Of a stretch of 33,617 nucleotides of DNA, positions 1 to 8,978 are shown piece after piece. Each line of letters starts with the position of its first letter. The first letter of the stretch is position 1. The position numbers and the translations under genes are program-made. The notes beneath the pieces are model-generated. The model was not told the DNA's origin. It did no database searches and saw only the letters and a program-made list of their open reading frames with translations. The stretch is from a bacterium (GTDB taxonomy: Bacteria; Zhuqueibacterota; QNDG01; JABMRT01): positions 1 to 33,617 of the forward strand of contig DSAP01000061.1 of NCBI GenBank assembly GCA_011046415.1. The letters run 5' to 3'.

Positions 1-2778
1 CCGAAGGACGCGAAGTTCTCGGAATCCGACCTGAAGAAGCTGGCCTTCTGGATGGCGACCGGCAGCGGCAAGACACTCATCATGCACATCAATTACCGGC
101 AGTTCCTGCACTACAATCCCGCCTCGTCGGGACTGGACAACATCCTGCTGATTACCCCGAACGAGGGGCTGAGCGAGCAGCACATGGAGGAAATGACGGC
201 CTCGGACATCCCGTGCCGCCGCTTCGATCTGAACGAGAGCGGCCTGATGATGACCGGGAAGGACACGGTCCGGGTCATCGAGATTACCAAGCTGGTGGAA
301 GAAAAGCGCGGGGGCGGAGTGAGCGTCCCCGTGGAGGCGTTCGAGGGCAACAACCTGATTTTCGTGGACGAGGGTCACAAGGGATCCGGCGGAGAGGCTT
401 GGCGGAGCTTCCGCGACGCGCTGGGCGAGACAGGCTTCACGTTCGAGTACAGCGCGACGTTCGGACAGGCCCTGACGGCGGCGCGGAACGATCGGCTCAC
501 CGAGGAATACGGAAAGGCCATCGTCTTCGACTACTCCTACCGCTACTTTCACGGCGACGGGTACGGCAAAGACTTTCGCATCCTCAACCTGAAGGAGGAG
601 ACAACGGAGGAGAAGACAGAGACCCTCCTGTTGGGAAACCTCCTGTCCTTCTACGAGCAGCAGCGGGTGTTCGAGGAACAGGCGGAAGCCTTGCGACCCT
701 ACAACCTGGAGAATCCCCTGTGGGTGTTCGTCGGCAGCACCGTGAATGCGGTCTATACCGAGGACAAGCGGAAGCGAAGCGACGTGTTGACCGTGGCCCG
801 GTTCCTGCACCACGTCCTGGAGAACAAACGCGGCTGGGCCGTCACGACCCTCGAGAAGCTCCTCGAGGGAAAGACCGGCCTGGTCACGCCCGACGGCCGG
901 GACGTGTTCGAGGACAAGTTCAGGTTTCTGCGCGGAAGCGGCCTGTCTCCCGAGGAGACCTATCGGGATATTCTCGTCAGAGTGCTTCGAACGCCGACGG
1001 GTGGCGGCCTGCACCTGTGCGACATCCGGAACGGCGCCGGCGAGATCGGGCTCAAGGCGAGCGGCGCGGAGGACTACTTCGGCCTGATCTACATCGGCGA
1101 CACCAGCACGTTCAAGAAGCTCGTGGAGGAGGACGGCGCGGGGATCACCCTGGAGGAAGACGTGGTTACCGGCTCCCTCTTCGACGGGATCGCCGATCCG
1201 GGTACGGCCGTCAATGTGCTCATCGGCGCGAAAAAATTCATGGAGGGCTGGAACTCCTGGCGGGTCTCGAACATGGGTCTGCTCAACATCGGCCGCAAGG
1301 AGGGGTCGGAGATCATCCAGCTTTTCGGGCGCGGCGTTCGCCTCCGGGGCAAGGGACTCAGCCTCAAGAGAAGCTCGGCGCTGGACGGGAAGCACCCGGA
1401 ACAAATCGGTCTGTTGGAGACGCTGAATGTCTTCGCGGTACGCGCCAATTACATGTCCCAGTTTCGGGAGTACCTGGAGAAGGAAGGCGTCGAGACCGAA
1501 GGGTATGTTGATCTTCCTCTTTTCATCCGGCCCGACAAGGATTTCCTCAAAAAACGCCTTGTCGTTCCCCGTGTGCCGGACGACTGCGATTTTACGGCGC
1601 AAGAGAACATCGTATTGGAGCCCGATCCTAGGGTAACCGTCCGCGTGGACATGTCGCTCAAGGTGCAGGCGCTTGAGAGCAGTGCTTCCGGTATCATGCA
1701 TGCCGAGGGCCGGGCCGGCCGCGACCATCCGATTCCCGATGAAAGTCTTGATTTTGTCGAGTGGGAAAAAGCCTACCTTGATCTCCTTGAGTACAAAGAA
1801 CGCAGGCGCCTGAACAATCTGATCATCCTGCCGGATATCCCGAGAAGAATCATTGCATGCACCGACCCGTCCAGACTCTACACATTGATCGCCGATGAAT
1901 CCGTAATCCGGCCGCAAACCTTCGCGGGTATCGTCCTTCTGCAGGAAGCGGTCGTCCATATTCTCAGGAAATACATGGATGCATTCTATCGAAATAGACG
2001 CGAGCGCTGGGATAAGAGTCACATGGTTTACACCACACTCGACGAAACGGATCCGAATCTCAGCTTTAATGTCAGGGAGGACGCTGCCTGCGGATACACC
2101 GTCAATATCCGGCGGTCCCAGATAAAGCTTATATCCGACGTCGAAAAGCTCATCAGAAATTTCGAAGACCTGTACGAGAAAGAGACAAGCGAGCTTCCCC
2201 GGCTTCATTTCGATCGCCATTTGTATCAGCCTTTGCTGATCGAGCAGGGCGATCACATCAAGATGTCTCCTCCCGGCTTGAATCCCGGCGAGAAGGAATT
2301 CGTCCAAGACCTGAAAGAATATTATTCCGCGGAAAAGGGCGGGTCGTTGGCGAACGTAGAAGTGTTTCTCCTTAGAAATCTGAGCCGGGGAGCGGGTATT
2401 GGTTTCTTCGAAGAACGGGCCTTCTACCCCGACTTTCTCTTGTGGATCAAGAATGAGACGTGTCAGCACATTGTATTCATTGAACCGCACGGAATGCTCC
2501 ATGCCCCAGCCCATAGACATGATGACAAGGTGCGCCTCCACGAAGTCCTGCCGGATCTCGCCACCGAGATTGCGGAAAGGAGTGGGCGTCGGGATGTGAC
2601 GTTGGACTCGTACATCGTGTCTGCGACGAAGTTTGAGGACCTTCGAAAGAAGTATGACGACGGCAGTTGGGATAGACCAAAGTTCGCCGAAGCGCACGTT
2701 CTCTTCATGGAGCGGAACGCCGAATATGATTACATGAAGACGATATTCGCGGAACAACTCATAAAAACAAGGACCTGA
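1..2778 (+). CDS. Type III restriction Res-like helicase/nuclease, 5' truncated
   Basis: The reading frame is open from base 1, and the first in-window Met (base 52) lies inside the Walker A motif ATGSGKT (codons 19-25). The true start is therefore upstream and the gene is 5'-partial (925 codons plus stop visible). Superfamily 2 helicase motifs follow in order: a DEGH box (codons 123-126), a YSAT motif, and QLFGRGVRLRG (motif VI). Near the C-terminus, YPDFLLWI followed by VFIEPHG resembles a PD-(D/E)xK nuclease core, with His where Lys is usual. Known family: ATP-dependent translocase/nuclease subunits of type III restriction and related defence systems. Inference: a defence or DNA-processing enzyme; no methylase partner is visible. 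The first half is clearly more GC-rich than the second, with the change near base 1500. Family call firm, exact system unknown. Confidence 0.8.
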   Translation, partial: PKDAKFSESDLKKLAFWMATGSGKTLIMHINYRQFLHYNPASSGLDNILLITPNEGLSEQHMEEMTASDIPCRRFDLNESGLMMTGKDTVRVIEITKLVEEKRGGGVSVPVEAFEGNNLIFVDEGHKGSGGEAWRSFRDALGETGFTFEYSATFGQALTAARNDRLTEEYGKAIVFDYSYRYFHGDGYGKDFRILNLKEETTEEKTETLLLGNLLSFYEQQRVFEEQAEALRPYNLENPLWVFVGSTVNAVYTEDKRKRSDVLTVARFLHHVLENKRGWAVTTLEKLLEGKTGLVTPDGRDVFEDKFRFLRGSGLSPEETYRDILVRVLRTPTGGGLHLCDIRNGAGEIGLKASGAEDYFGLIYIGDTSTFKKLVEEDGAGITLEEDVVTGSLFDGIADPGTAVNVLIGAKKFMEGWNSWRVSNMGLLNIGRKEGSEIIQLFGRGVRLRGKGLSLKRSSALDGKHPEQIGLLETLNVFAVRANYMSQFREYLEKEGVETEGYVDLPLFIRPDKDFLKKRLVVPRVPDDCDFTAQENIVLEPDPRVTVRVDMSLKVQALESSASGIMHAEGRAGRDHPIPDESLDFVEWEKAYLDLLEYKERRRLNNLIILPDIPRRIIACTDPSRLYTLIADESVIRPQTFAGIVLLQEAVVHILRKYMDAFYRNRRERWDKSHMVYTTLDETDPNLSFNVREDAACGYTVNIRRSQIKLISDVEKLIRNFEDLYEKETSELPRLHFDRHLYQPLLIEQGDHIKMSPPGLNPGEKEFVQDLKEYYSAEKGGSLANVEVFLLRNLSRGAGIGFFEERAFYPDFLLWIKNETCQHIVFIEPHGMLHAPAHRHDDKVRLHEVLPDLATEIAERSGRRDVTLDSYIVSATKFEDLRKKYDDGSWDRPKFAEAHVLFMERNAEYDYMKTIFAEQLIKTRT

Positions 2779-2858
2779 ATACGGTTCCACCTGAGTTGCC
2801 CGCAGGAATCCCGTCAATCGGATGAATCGACTCGAATCCAAAAACGAGGAGCTAGGAC

Positions 2859-3101
2859 ATGGATACCCAGACCCTGACACGGTTCTTTTTGTGGTGCACC
2901 GTCATCGACGGAGGCTTGCTGATCCTCTGGGCGATCTTCTTCCTGTGGGGCCCGGATTTCGTGTACCGGATCATGAAAAGAGGGTTTTCCCTCTCGCGGG
3001 AAAAGCATGATGAAATCTTTTACCTGTTGCTCGGCGTGTTCAAGATCTTTTTCCTGGTCTTCAACCTCGTCCCCTATCTCGCCCTTCGGATCATCGGATA
3101 A
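2859..3101 (+). CDS. Small two-helix membrane protein (DUF6868-like)
   Basis: An 80-residue protein with two hydrophobic segments (about residues 8-30 and 53-77) joined by a charged, Arg/Lys-rich loop (KRGFSLSREKHDE). It starts at ATG after a GAGGAGCT ribosome site about 5 bases upstream. The pattern of WCTVIDGGLL, a middle DFVYR and a terminal FNLVPYLALRIIG matches my memory of the DUF6868 family, whose function is unknown. The stop lies five bases before the start of the Lhr helicase, so the two are probably co-transcribed and perhaps translationally coupled. No enzymatic motif is visible. It is most likely an inner-membrane protein. Confidence 0.65.
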   Translation: MDTQTLTRFFLWCTVIDGGLLILWAIFFLWGPDFVYRIMKRGFSLSREKHDEIFYLLLGVFKIFFLVFNLVPYLALRIIG

Positions 3102-3106
3102 ACCGG

Positions 3107-6100
3107 ATGCACCCGGGATTGCAGGATTTTCACCCCCTCATCCAAAAGTGGTTCGAGGAGGAGGTCGGCGCACCGACGGATGTGCAGTCCGCCGCCTGGC
3201 CGGCGATCGCACAGGGGCGGCATGTACTGGTGACCGCGCCGACCGGGAGCGGCAAGACCCTGACCGCGTTCCTCTGGGCGATCCATCAGCTTGCGACCCA
3301 GTCCTGGACTGCGGGCGCGGTCCGCGTCCTCTACGTCTCCCCCCTCAAGGCCCTGAACAACGACATCCGGCGGAACCTGATCCGTCCCCTCGCGGCCCTG
3401 AGGGATGTTTTCCGGAAGGCGGGGGAGCCTTTCCCGGAGATCCGCGTGCTGACGCGCAGCGGAGACACCCCGCAGGCCGACCGGCGGCGGATGCTCCGCA
3501 AACCGCCGGAAATCCTGATCACCACGCCGGAAAGCCTGAACCTCCTGCTCAGTTCACAGGGCGGACGTTCCGTCCTCACCGGCATCCGGACCGTGATCCT
3601 CGACGAAATCCATGCGGTGGTGAACACCAAACGGGGCACGCATCTGATCACGGCCGTGGACCGGCTCGTTCCGCTTTCCGGAGAATTCCAGCGCATCGCC
3701 CTGTCCGCCACGGTGAGGCCGGCCGGGACGGTCGCGCAATTCGTCGGCGGATACCGCCTCTCCGGCCCCCCCGAGGCGCCGGAGTTCCATCCCCGCGAGG
3801 TGGCGGTCATCCAATCCCGGATCCAAAAAGCGTACGCGATCCGGGTCTCCTTCCCCGATGAATCCGGAGGGGAGCCGTCCGATGACTTTTGGGATCCGCT
3901 GATCCGGGAATTCCGGTCCATCATCCTCCGAAACCAATCCACCCTGTTTTTCGTCAACAGCCGGCGGCTCGCGGAATCCCTGACGCTCCGGATCAATGCC
4001 GGGGAGGCGCAGCCGGTTGCCTATGCGCATCACGGATCACTCTCCCGGGAAATCCGGCTCGACGTCGAGCAGAGACTCAAATCCGGACGGCTCCGCGCGA
4101 TCGTGGCCACGCACTCGCTCGAACTCGGCATCGACATCGGCCATCTCGACGAAGTGGTCCTGGTCCAGTCGCCGGGGAGCATTTCATCCGCCATCCAGCG
4201 CATCGGGCGCGCCGGACACCGGGTGGGCGAGGTCAGCCGCGGGACGATCTATCCCACCCATGACCAGGATTTCATCGAGGCCGCGGCCCTGACCCCGGAA
4301 ATTCCCGGACAGAACATCGAGTCCGTCCGCCCGGTCCGCCGTCCCCTCGACGTGCTGGCCCAGGTGCTCGTGTCCATGATCGGCGTGGAGGCGTGGCCGG
4401 TCGAAGCCCTCTACAATCAGATCCGCACCAGCGGGCCGTATCGGGAACTGGGCCGCGAGAACTTCGACCGGGTGATGAATATGCTGGCCGGCCGGTATGC
4501 CGGGTCCCGTATCCGCGAACTCAGCCCGCGGATCGCCCTCGACCGGACGACCGGCACGGCGCAGGCGCGGAAGGGCGCCCTTTTGGCCGTGTACACGGGC
4601 GGCGGCGTGATCCCGGACCGCGGCTACTTCCACCTGCGTCATCAGCAGTCCGGGGCCGTGATCGGCGAACTGGACGAGGAATTCGTGTGGGAAGCGCGCA
4701 TCGGCCAGTCCTTCACGCTCGGCACCCAGCACTGGCGCATCGAACGCATCACGCACAACGACGTGTTCGTCCTGCCCGGCGATTCCAAAACCCTGTCCGC
4801 ACCGTTCTGGAAAGGGGAGGAGCTGAACCGGGATTTCCACTTTTCGACCCGTCTCTCCGGATTCCTCGAGGAGGCGGACGCCGGCCTTTCCGAGGCGCCC
4901 GGATTCGAAAGCCAGCTCCAGGAACGGCACCACATGGATCCGGCCGCGGCCGACCGACTCCTCCGCTATCTCCGGAGCCAGAAGGATCATTGCGGCTGTC
5001 CGCTGCCGCACAGACACCATGTCCTGATCGAGAAGACGGAGGCCGGTCCCGGAGGCGTCCCCGGCAATCAGGCGGTCATTCACACGTTCTGGGGCGGATC
5101 GGTGAACCGGCCGTTCGCCCTGGCGCTGGACGCGGCCTGGGAGGAACGGTTCGGACAGCGCCTCGAAATCTTCGCGGGAAACGACGCAATCATCCTGCAT
5201 CTGCCCCATGACATCGGCGCGGATGAACTGCTGGCCTTGGTTCCCTCCGCGAAGATCGAACCCCTCCTCAGGAAACGGCTCGAAGGATCGGGCTATTTCG
5301 GGGCGCGCTTCCGGGAATGCGCGGGCACGGCGCTGTTACTGAAACGGTCGCGCTTCCGCGAACGCATGCCCCTCTGGATGAGCCGGCTCCATTCCCAGAA
5401 ACTGCTCGAGACCGTCATGGGTTATCCCGATTTTCCCATCCTGCTCGAAGCCTGGCGCACCTGCCTGCAGGACCATTTCGACCTGGATTCCCTCCGTCTC
5501 GTGCTGGACGAACTAAAGACCGGCGTCATCCGGGTCTCGGAGGTCCGGACGTCCCTTCCGAGCCCCATGGCGCGGAATCCCGCCTGGCGCCAGATCAACC
5601 AATACATGTACGAATCGGACGGCCTCGCGTCCGGAAGGACCTCCCGCTTGCGAGGAGACCTCATCCGGGAAGTGGCCTATTCCCCCCAACTCCGGCCCGC
5701 GATCCCGTCCGATCTCATCCGACGTTTCGAGGAGAAGCTGCAGCGGCTCAGCGCGGGCTACGCGCCTTCCGATTTCCTGGAACTGGCCGAATGGGTGAGG
5801 GAGCGGGTGCTGATTCCGGAACCCGAATGGGAATCTCTCCACCGGGCCGTGCGCCGGGACCGGCCGGATGAGGCGGATGGGTTCATCGGTGAAGCCGAAC
5901 CCAGGCTGGCGAGGATCCGCCGTCCCGGGGTCGGTTCCGCCCTGATCCTCCTGCGCGAGGAGGCGGCGCGCATCCAATGGGCGATTTATCCAGAGGAATC
6001 CTCATCCAATTTCGAATCGATGGATGGCGTTCCACTTTCTTTCATACCTCAATACGACCAATCGGACGATGTGGACACAGACGAAACGGCGTCACGTCTG

Positions 6101-7585
6101 ATTTCAGAGTGGATGCGCTTCTACGGTCCAAAATCCCCGGACTGGATCGGGGCGACGCTCGGTATCCCGCGCGAACGGCTTGCGTTTTTGCTCGAAGACC
6201 TGGCCGATTCGGAGCGTGTCATCCGCGGTCCGCTGATCCAGGATTCCGATGCCGAAACCGTGTGCGATGCCGGGAATTTCGAGATCCTGCTGCGCATGCG
6301 GCGGGCTGAATCCGTGCCGCGGTTTTCACCCCTTCCCGCGGAGAGGCTACCGGTTTTCCTTGCCCATTTCCAGGGCCTGGGAGAGCCGGACGCGGATGTC
6401 CCTCATCTTACGCAATGCCTGGAACAGATCGTCTGCCACCCGGCTTCTGCGCCGCTCTGGGCGTCCGAGATCCTGCCCGCGCGCGTCGCACGCCTCCAGC
6501 CGGCCTGGATCGATCGGGCGTTACAGGCGTCCGGATTGCTCTGGATCGGGCAGCCCGGGGAGCAGATCCTGTTCGCCTTCGAGACGGATCTGGAACTGAT
6601 CCGGGAAGAGGGTCCCGATGGCGATGAAACACTTTCCCCTGACGGCCCGGACGGTCTGGACATCCTGTTCCCCGACGCCTCGGCGCGGTATCCCTTTCCG
6701 GGTCTCCTGGCCCGGTCCGGGCTCCAACCCCGCGAGCTGATCGGCGCGCTCTGGCGCGCCGTGTGGGAAGGCCGTGTCTCCAACGACACGTACGACGCGC
6801 TGCACCGGGGTGTCGAGACCGGTTTCACCGTGCCGGAGATCGCCGTCCCGGCCGGGCATTCCAATTTCCGGAATGCCGGAGGCCGGCGCGCCCGGTTCGG
6901 TGTTTGGCGCCGGGCGACAACCTGTCCGGGTAACTGGTTTCGTCTGCCCCGGCCTGTCCCGGCGGCCGATCCCGTCGAGGCGGAAGAACGGCGGAAGGAC
7001 CGTGCGCGCATCCTGCTAGACCGGTACGGCATCCTGTTCCGCGAACTGCTGTTGCGGGAACCGGCGTTGTTCCAGTGGCGCACCCTCTTCCGCACGCTAC
7101 GGATCATGGAATTGTCCGGCGAGATCCTGTCCGGATATTTCTTCGAGGGCGTGCCCGGACCGCAGTTTATTTCCCATCACGCCTACCGCATGCTCCGGCG
7201 GCTCCCCGAAAACCGGATCTTCTGGATGAACGCCCTGGATCCGGCGTCGCTCTGCGGCGTCCCGATCGACGCGCTTAAGGCGATGCTGCCGAGGCGGCAT
7301 GAAAGCACGCATCTGGTGTTCCGGGGAAAAGAGATCGTCCTCATATCACAGAAACGCGGGGCGGAACTCGAAATCCATCCGGATGCCGATGATCCGGCGC
7401 TCCCGGAATGTCTGGGCGTGCTTGGCCATCTGCTGATGCGGCCGCTGAAGCCTCTCAGAAGGATTTCCATTCAAACCATCAATGGGGAAGAGGCCCCGAA
7501 GAGCCGGTATGTCGGGGCATTGCGAATCTGTTTCGATGTGAGCGTGGAGCCGAAAGCGGTGATTCTGTACAGGAAGCGGGAGTGA
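3107..7585 (+). CDS. lhr: Lhr-type large DEAD/DEAH helicase
   Basis: A 1492-residue superfamily 2 ATP-dependent helicase close in length to E. coli Lhr (about 1540). Motifs in order: Q-motif region TDVQSAAWPAI, Walker A APTGSGKT (residues 44-51), PLKALNND (Ia), TTPES, DEIH (166-169), SAT (200-202), FVNSRR, HHGSLS, ATHSLELGIDIG and QRIGRAGH (364-371). The long remainder matches the Lhr core winged-helix/beta-sheet domains plus the extended C-terminal region of full-length bacterial Lhr. Known role: 3'-to-5' translocation on nucleic acid, linked to DNA repair. The ATG lies five bases after the small membrane gene with no strong ribosome site, suggesting coupling. No frameshift or missing motif was seen. 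Gene family firm; biological role in this organism inferred. Confidence 0.9.
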   Translation: MHPGLQDFHPLIQKWFEEEVGAPTDVQSAAWPAIAQGRHVLVTAPTGSGKTLTAFLWAIHQLATQSWTAGAVRVLYVSPLKALNNDIRRNLIRPLAALRDVFRKAGEPFPEIRVLTRSGDTPQADRRRMLRKPPEILITTPESLNLLLSSQGGRSVLTGIRTVILDEIHAVVNTKRGTHLITAVDRLVPLSGEFQRIALSATVRPAGTVAQFVGGYRLSGPPEAPEFHPREVAVIQSRIQKAYAIRVSFPDESGGEPSDDFWDPLIREFRSIILRNQSTLFFVNSRRLAESLTLRINAGEAQPVAYAHHGSLSREIRLDVEQRLKSGRLRAIVATHSLELGIDIGHLDEVVLVQSPGSISSAIQRIGRAGHRVGEVSRGTIYPTHDQDFIEAAALTPEIPGQNIESVRPVRRPLDVLAQVLVSMIGVEAWPVEALYNQIRTSGPYRELGRENFDRVMNMLAGRYAGSRIRELSPRIALDRTTGTAQARKGALLAVYTGGGVIPDRGYFHLRHQQSGAVIGELDEEFVWEARIGQSFTLGTQHWRIERITHNDVFVLPGDSKTLSAPFWKGEELNRDFHFSTRLSGFLEEADAGLSEAPGFESQLQERHHMDPAAADRLLRYLRSQKDHCGCPLPHRHHVLIEKTEAGPGGVPGNQAVIHTFWGGSVNRPFALALDAAWEERFGQRLEIFAGNDAIILHLPHDIGADELLALVPSAKIEPLLRKRLEGSGYFGARFRECAGTALLLKRSRFRERMPLWMSRLHSQKLLETVMGYPDFPILLEAWRTCLQDHFDLDSLRLVLDELKTGVIRVSEVRTSLPSPMARNPAWRQINQYMYESDGLASGRTSRLRGDLIREVAYSPQLRPAIPSDLIRRFEEKLQRLSAGYAPSDFLELAEWVRERVLIPEPEWESLHRAVRRDRPDEADGFIGEAEPRLARIRRPGVGSALILLREEAARIQWAIYPEESSSNFESMDGVPLSFIPQYDQSDDVDTDETASRLISEWMRFYGPKSPDWIGATLGIPRERLAFLLEDLADSERVIRGPLIQDSDAETVCDAGNFEILLRMRRAESVPRFSPLPAERLPVFLAHFQGLGEPDADVPHLTQCLEQIVCHPASAPLWASEILPARVARLQPAWIDRALQASGLLWIGQPGEQILFAFETDLELIREEGPDGDETLSPDGPDGLDILFPDASARYPFPGLLARSGLQPRELIGALWRAVWEGRVSNDTYDALHRGVETGFTVPEIAVPAGHSNFRNAGGRRARFGVWRRATTCPGNWFRLPRPVPAADPVEAEERRKDRARILLDRYGILFRELLLREPALFQWRTLFRTLRIMELSGEILSGYFFEGVPGPQFISHHAYRMLRRLPENRIFWMNALDPASLCGVPIDALKAMLPRRHESTHLVFRGKEIVLISQKRGAELEIHPDADDPALPECLGVLGHLLMRPLKPLRRISIQTINGEEAPKSRYVGALRICFDVSVEPKAVILYRKRE

Positions 7586-7651
7586 AATCGACCGGAAACC
7601 CGTATCCCAGTTGAGGCGGCATCAAACGACAGATTGAATCTTACAGTTTGC

Positions 7652-7686
7652 GAAACGGTTTGGTTTCTTAAAGCGAAAGCCTTTAA
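7652..7686. terminator. Paired hairpins between convergent genes (candidate terminator)
   Basis: The 159-bp gap between the convergent lhr and radical SAM genes holds two adjacent inverted repeats. The first is GAAAC/GTTTC (7652-7656 and 7663-7667). The second is TTAAAGC/GC(C)TTTAA closing a GAAA tetraloop (7668-7686, one bulged C). There is no clear T-tract on either strand, so a bidirectional terminator is plausible but weak. Nothing else was recognised in the gap. Confidence 0.25.
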
Positions 7687-7744
7687 ATCGCAACACATTT
7701 CATGCGGGATTCATTCAGGATATAGTGTCCCGAGCGGTTTTCTT

Positions 7745-8812
7745 CTACATCCAGTCCCTGATGGTGGAATCGTAGGGATGTTCTTGAGGGTCGAGTCCCC
7801 CGTGCCGCGGATAGATGTTGCAGGTTTCACAGAGCATCGGTTTGGGGATTTCACGGTATGTGGATTCCGTTCTGAAACAGGCCCTTCCACGCCGGTAGTA
7901 GGAGCTGTTCCAGAGTTCGAGTAATTGCTCCGGGCAGGAGATCCCGGCGAGAGAGGCGCTTTCATCCTGGTCGTGATAGGCAAAGCAACAGGTGGTGAGC
8001 GCGCCGGTGGGTTTCACGGTCATCTGGAGCCAGAGATGCGGACAGACCACATTCGCCCTGAAGGACACGGCCTCTGATGCAAGTGTTTCGGGATCGTGCC
8101 ATTCCGGCCCCAGATGTTTCGGGACGACAAGGGGTCGTACGAAGAATTTAAATCCCAGTTTTTCGGCCAGAGATCGCGCTGCAGGAATGTCTTGCCGGTT
8201 GCCCTTGTGATAGAGGAAGGCCCATTCGACGACCGGTCCCTTCCCGGTTTCACGGATCCGTCTGCTCAGATAATCCATGTTCCGCCGGACTCTATCGAAA
8301 TCTCCCTTGACACGGTAGAGCACATAGCTGTCCCGGGATGCGCCGTCCACAGAAATATGGAGCCGCGTCGGCGGCGTCTCGATGATCCGTTCAACCCAAT
8401 CCGTATCGTATGCCGCCAGATTGGTGTGTACCGCGGTTCGGATCTTCTTTTTCCGGCACAGTGATAGCATCCTGAAAATATCGTTATTCAAGAAGGGTTC
8501 TCCGAGGTTGAAGAGGTCGAGGATGCGGAGCCTGGGGTTGAGATTCACGATGTGCTCGAAGAGATCATACGGCATACGGCTACGCGTCATGCCGGTGATG
8601 TGCCGTCCCGTGGGACAGAGGGGACATTCGAGGTTGCAGAGATTGATGGGGTCGATCATCATCCTGGCCGGGAGGGAAGGTACCCTGAGTGAACGCCGGC
8701 GATAAGCCCAGGCCAGGCGCGGTTCGTGAAGTGCGGTGCGTGCCACTTCGAGGAGGGGATAACGGGTGAAGATGTTGTGAGTCAGGTGGAATAATCGAGT
8801 TATGGAGGTCAT
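7745..8812 (-). CDS. Radical SAM/SPASM domain enzyme
   Basis: A 355-residue protein counted from the ATG at 8812, chosen because AGGA lies about 8 bases upstream and the open frame before it encodes only a polar, low-complexity stretch. The radical SAM cluster motif CxxxCxxC is C59-N-L-E-C63-P-L-C66. A later region with CPHLW, a CC pair (TTCCFAYH) and CETC (CETCNIYPR) looks like a SPASM auxiliary iron-sulfur domain. Known chemistry: S-adenosylmethionine cleavage to a 5'-deoxyadenosyl radical; SPASM members often modify peptides or carbohydrates. No precursor peptide or partner enzyme is adjacent, so the substrate is unknown. It lies downstream of moxR on the same strand with a 166-bp gap. Alternative starts exist at 8899 (ATG) and 8923 (TTG). 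Confidence 0.82.
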   Translation of the reverse strand: MTSITRLFHLTHNIFTRYPLLEVARTALHEPRLAWAYRRRSLRVPSLPARMMIDPINLCNLECPLCPTGRHITGMTRSRMPYDLFEHIVNLNPRLRILDLFNLGEPFLNNDIFRMLSLCRKKKIRTAVHTNLAAYDTDWVERIIETPPTRLHISVDGASRDSYVLYRVKGDFDRVRRNMDYLSRRIRETGKGPVVEWAFLYHKGNRQDIPAARSLAEKLGFKFFVRPLVVPKHLGPEWHDPETLASEAVSFRANVVCPHLWLQMTVKPTGALTTCCFAYHDQDESASLAGISCPEQLLELWNSSYYRRGRACFRTESTYREIPKPMLCETCNIYPRHGGLDPQEHPYDSTIRDWM

Positions 8813-8978
8813 TTTCGAAGTCCTATTTCTCCGGTTGTCGGAATCATCGCTCCCGTTTGTCTCCGCAGGGCCCGCCGGAGAAAGTCTTGGCCGTGTCATG
8901 GCGGTTATTTTCCCGCGAGACAATCCCCGCCCTGTCTCCGGTACCTGTAATAAAGCTGCATGCCGATTTCGAACAGAC

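Noticed and set aside
213-1511. Long overlapping plus-strand frame (432 codons) inside the Res-like gene
   Set aside because: Arg/Gly/Pro-rich product typical of a GC-rich shadow frame; the overlapping frame carries all helicase motifs.
4184-5209. 341-codon minus-strand frame across the lhr gene
   Set aside because: Antisense shadow of a helicase with clear motifs; no family recognised and no ribosome site.
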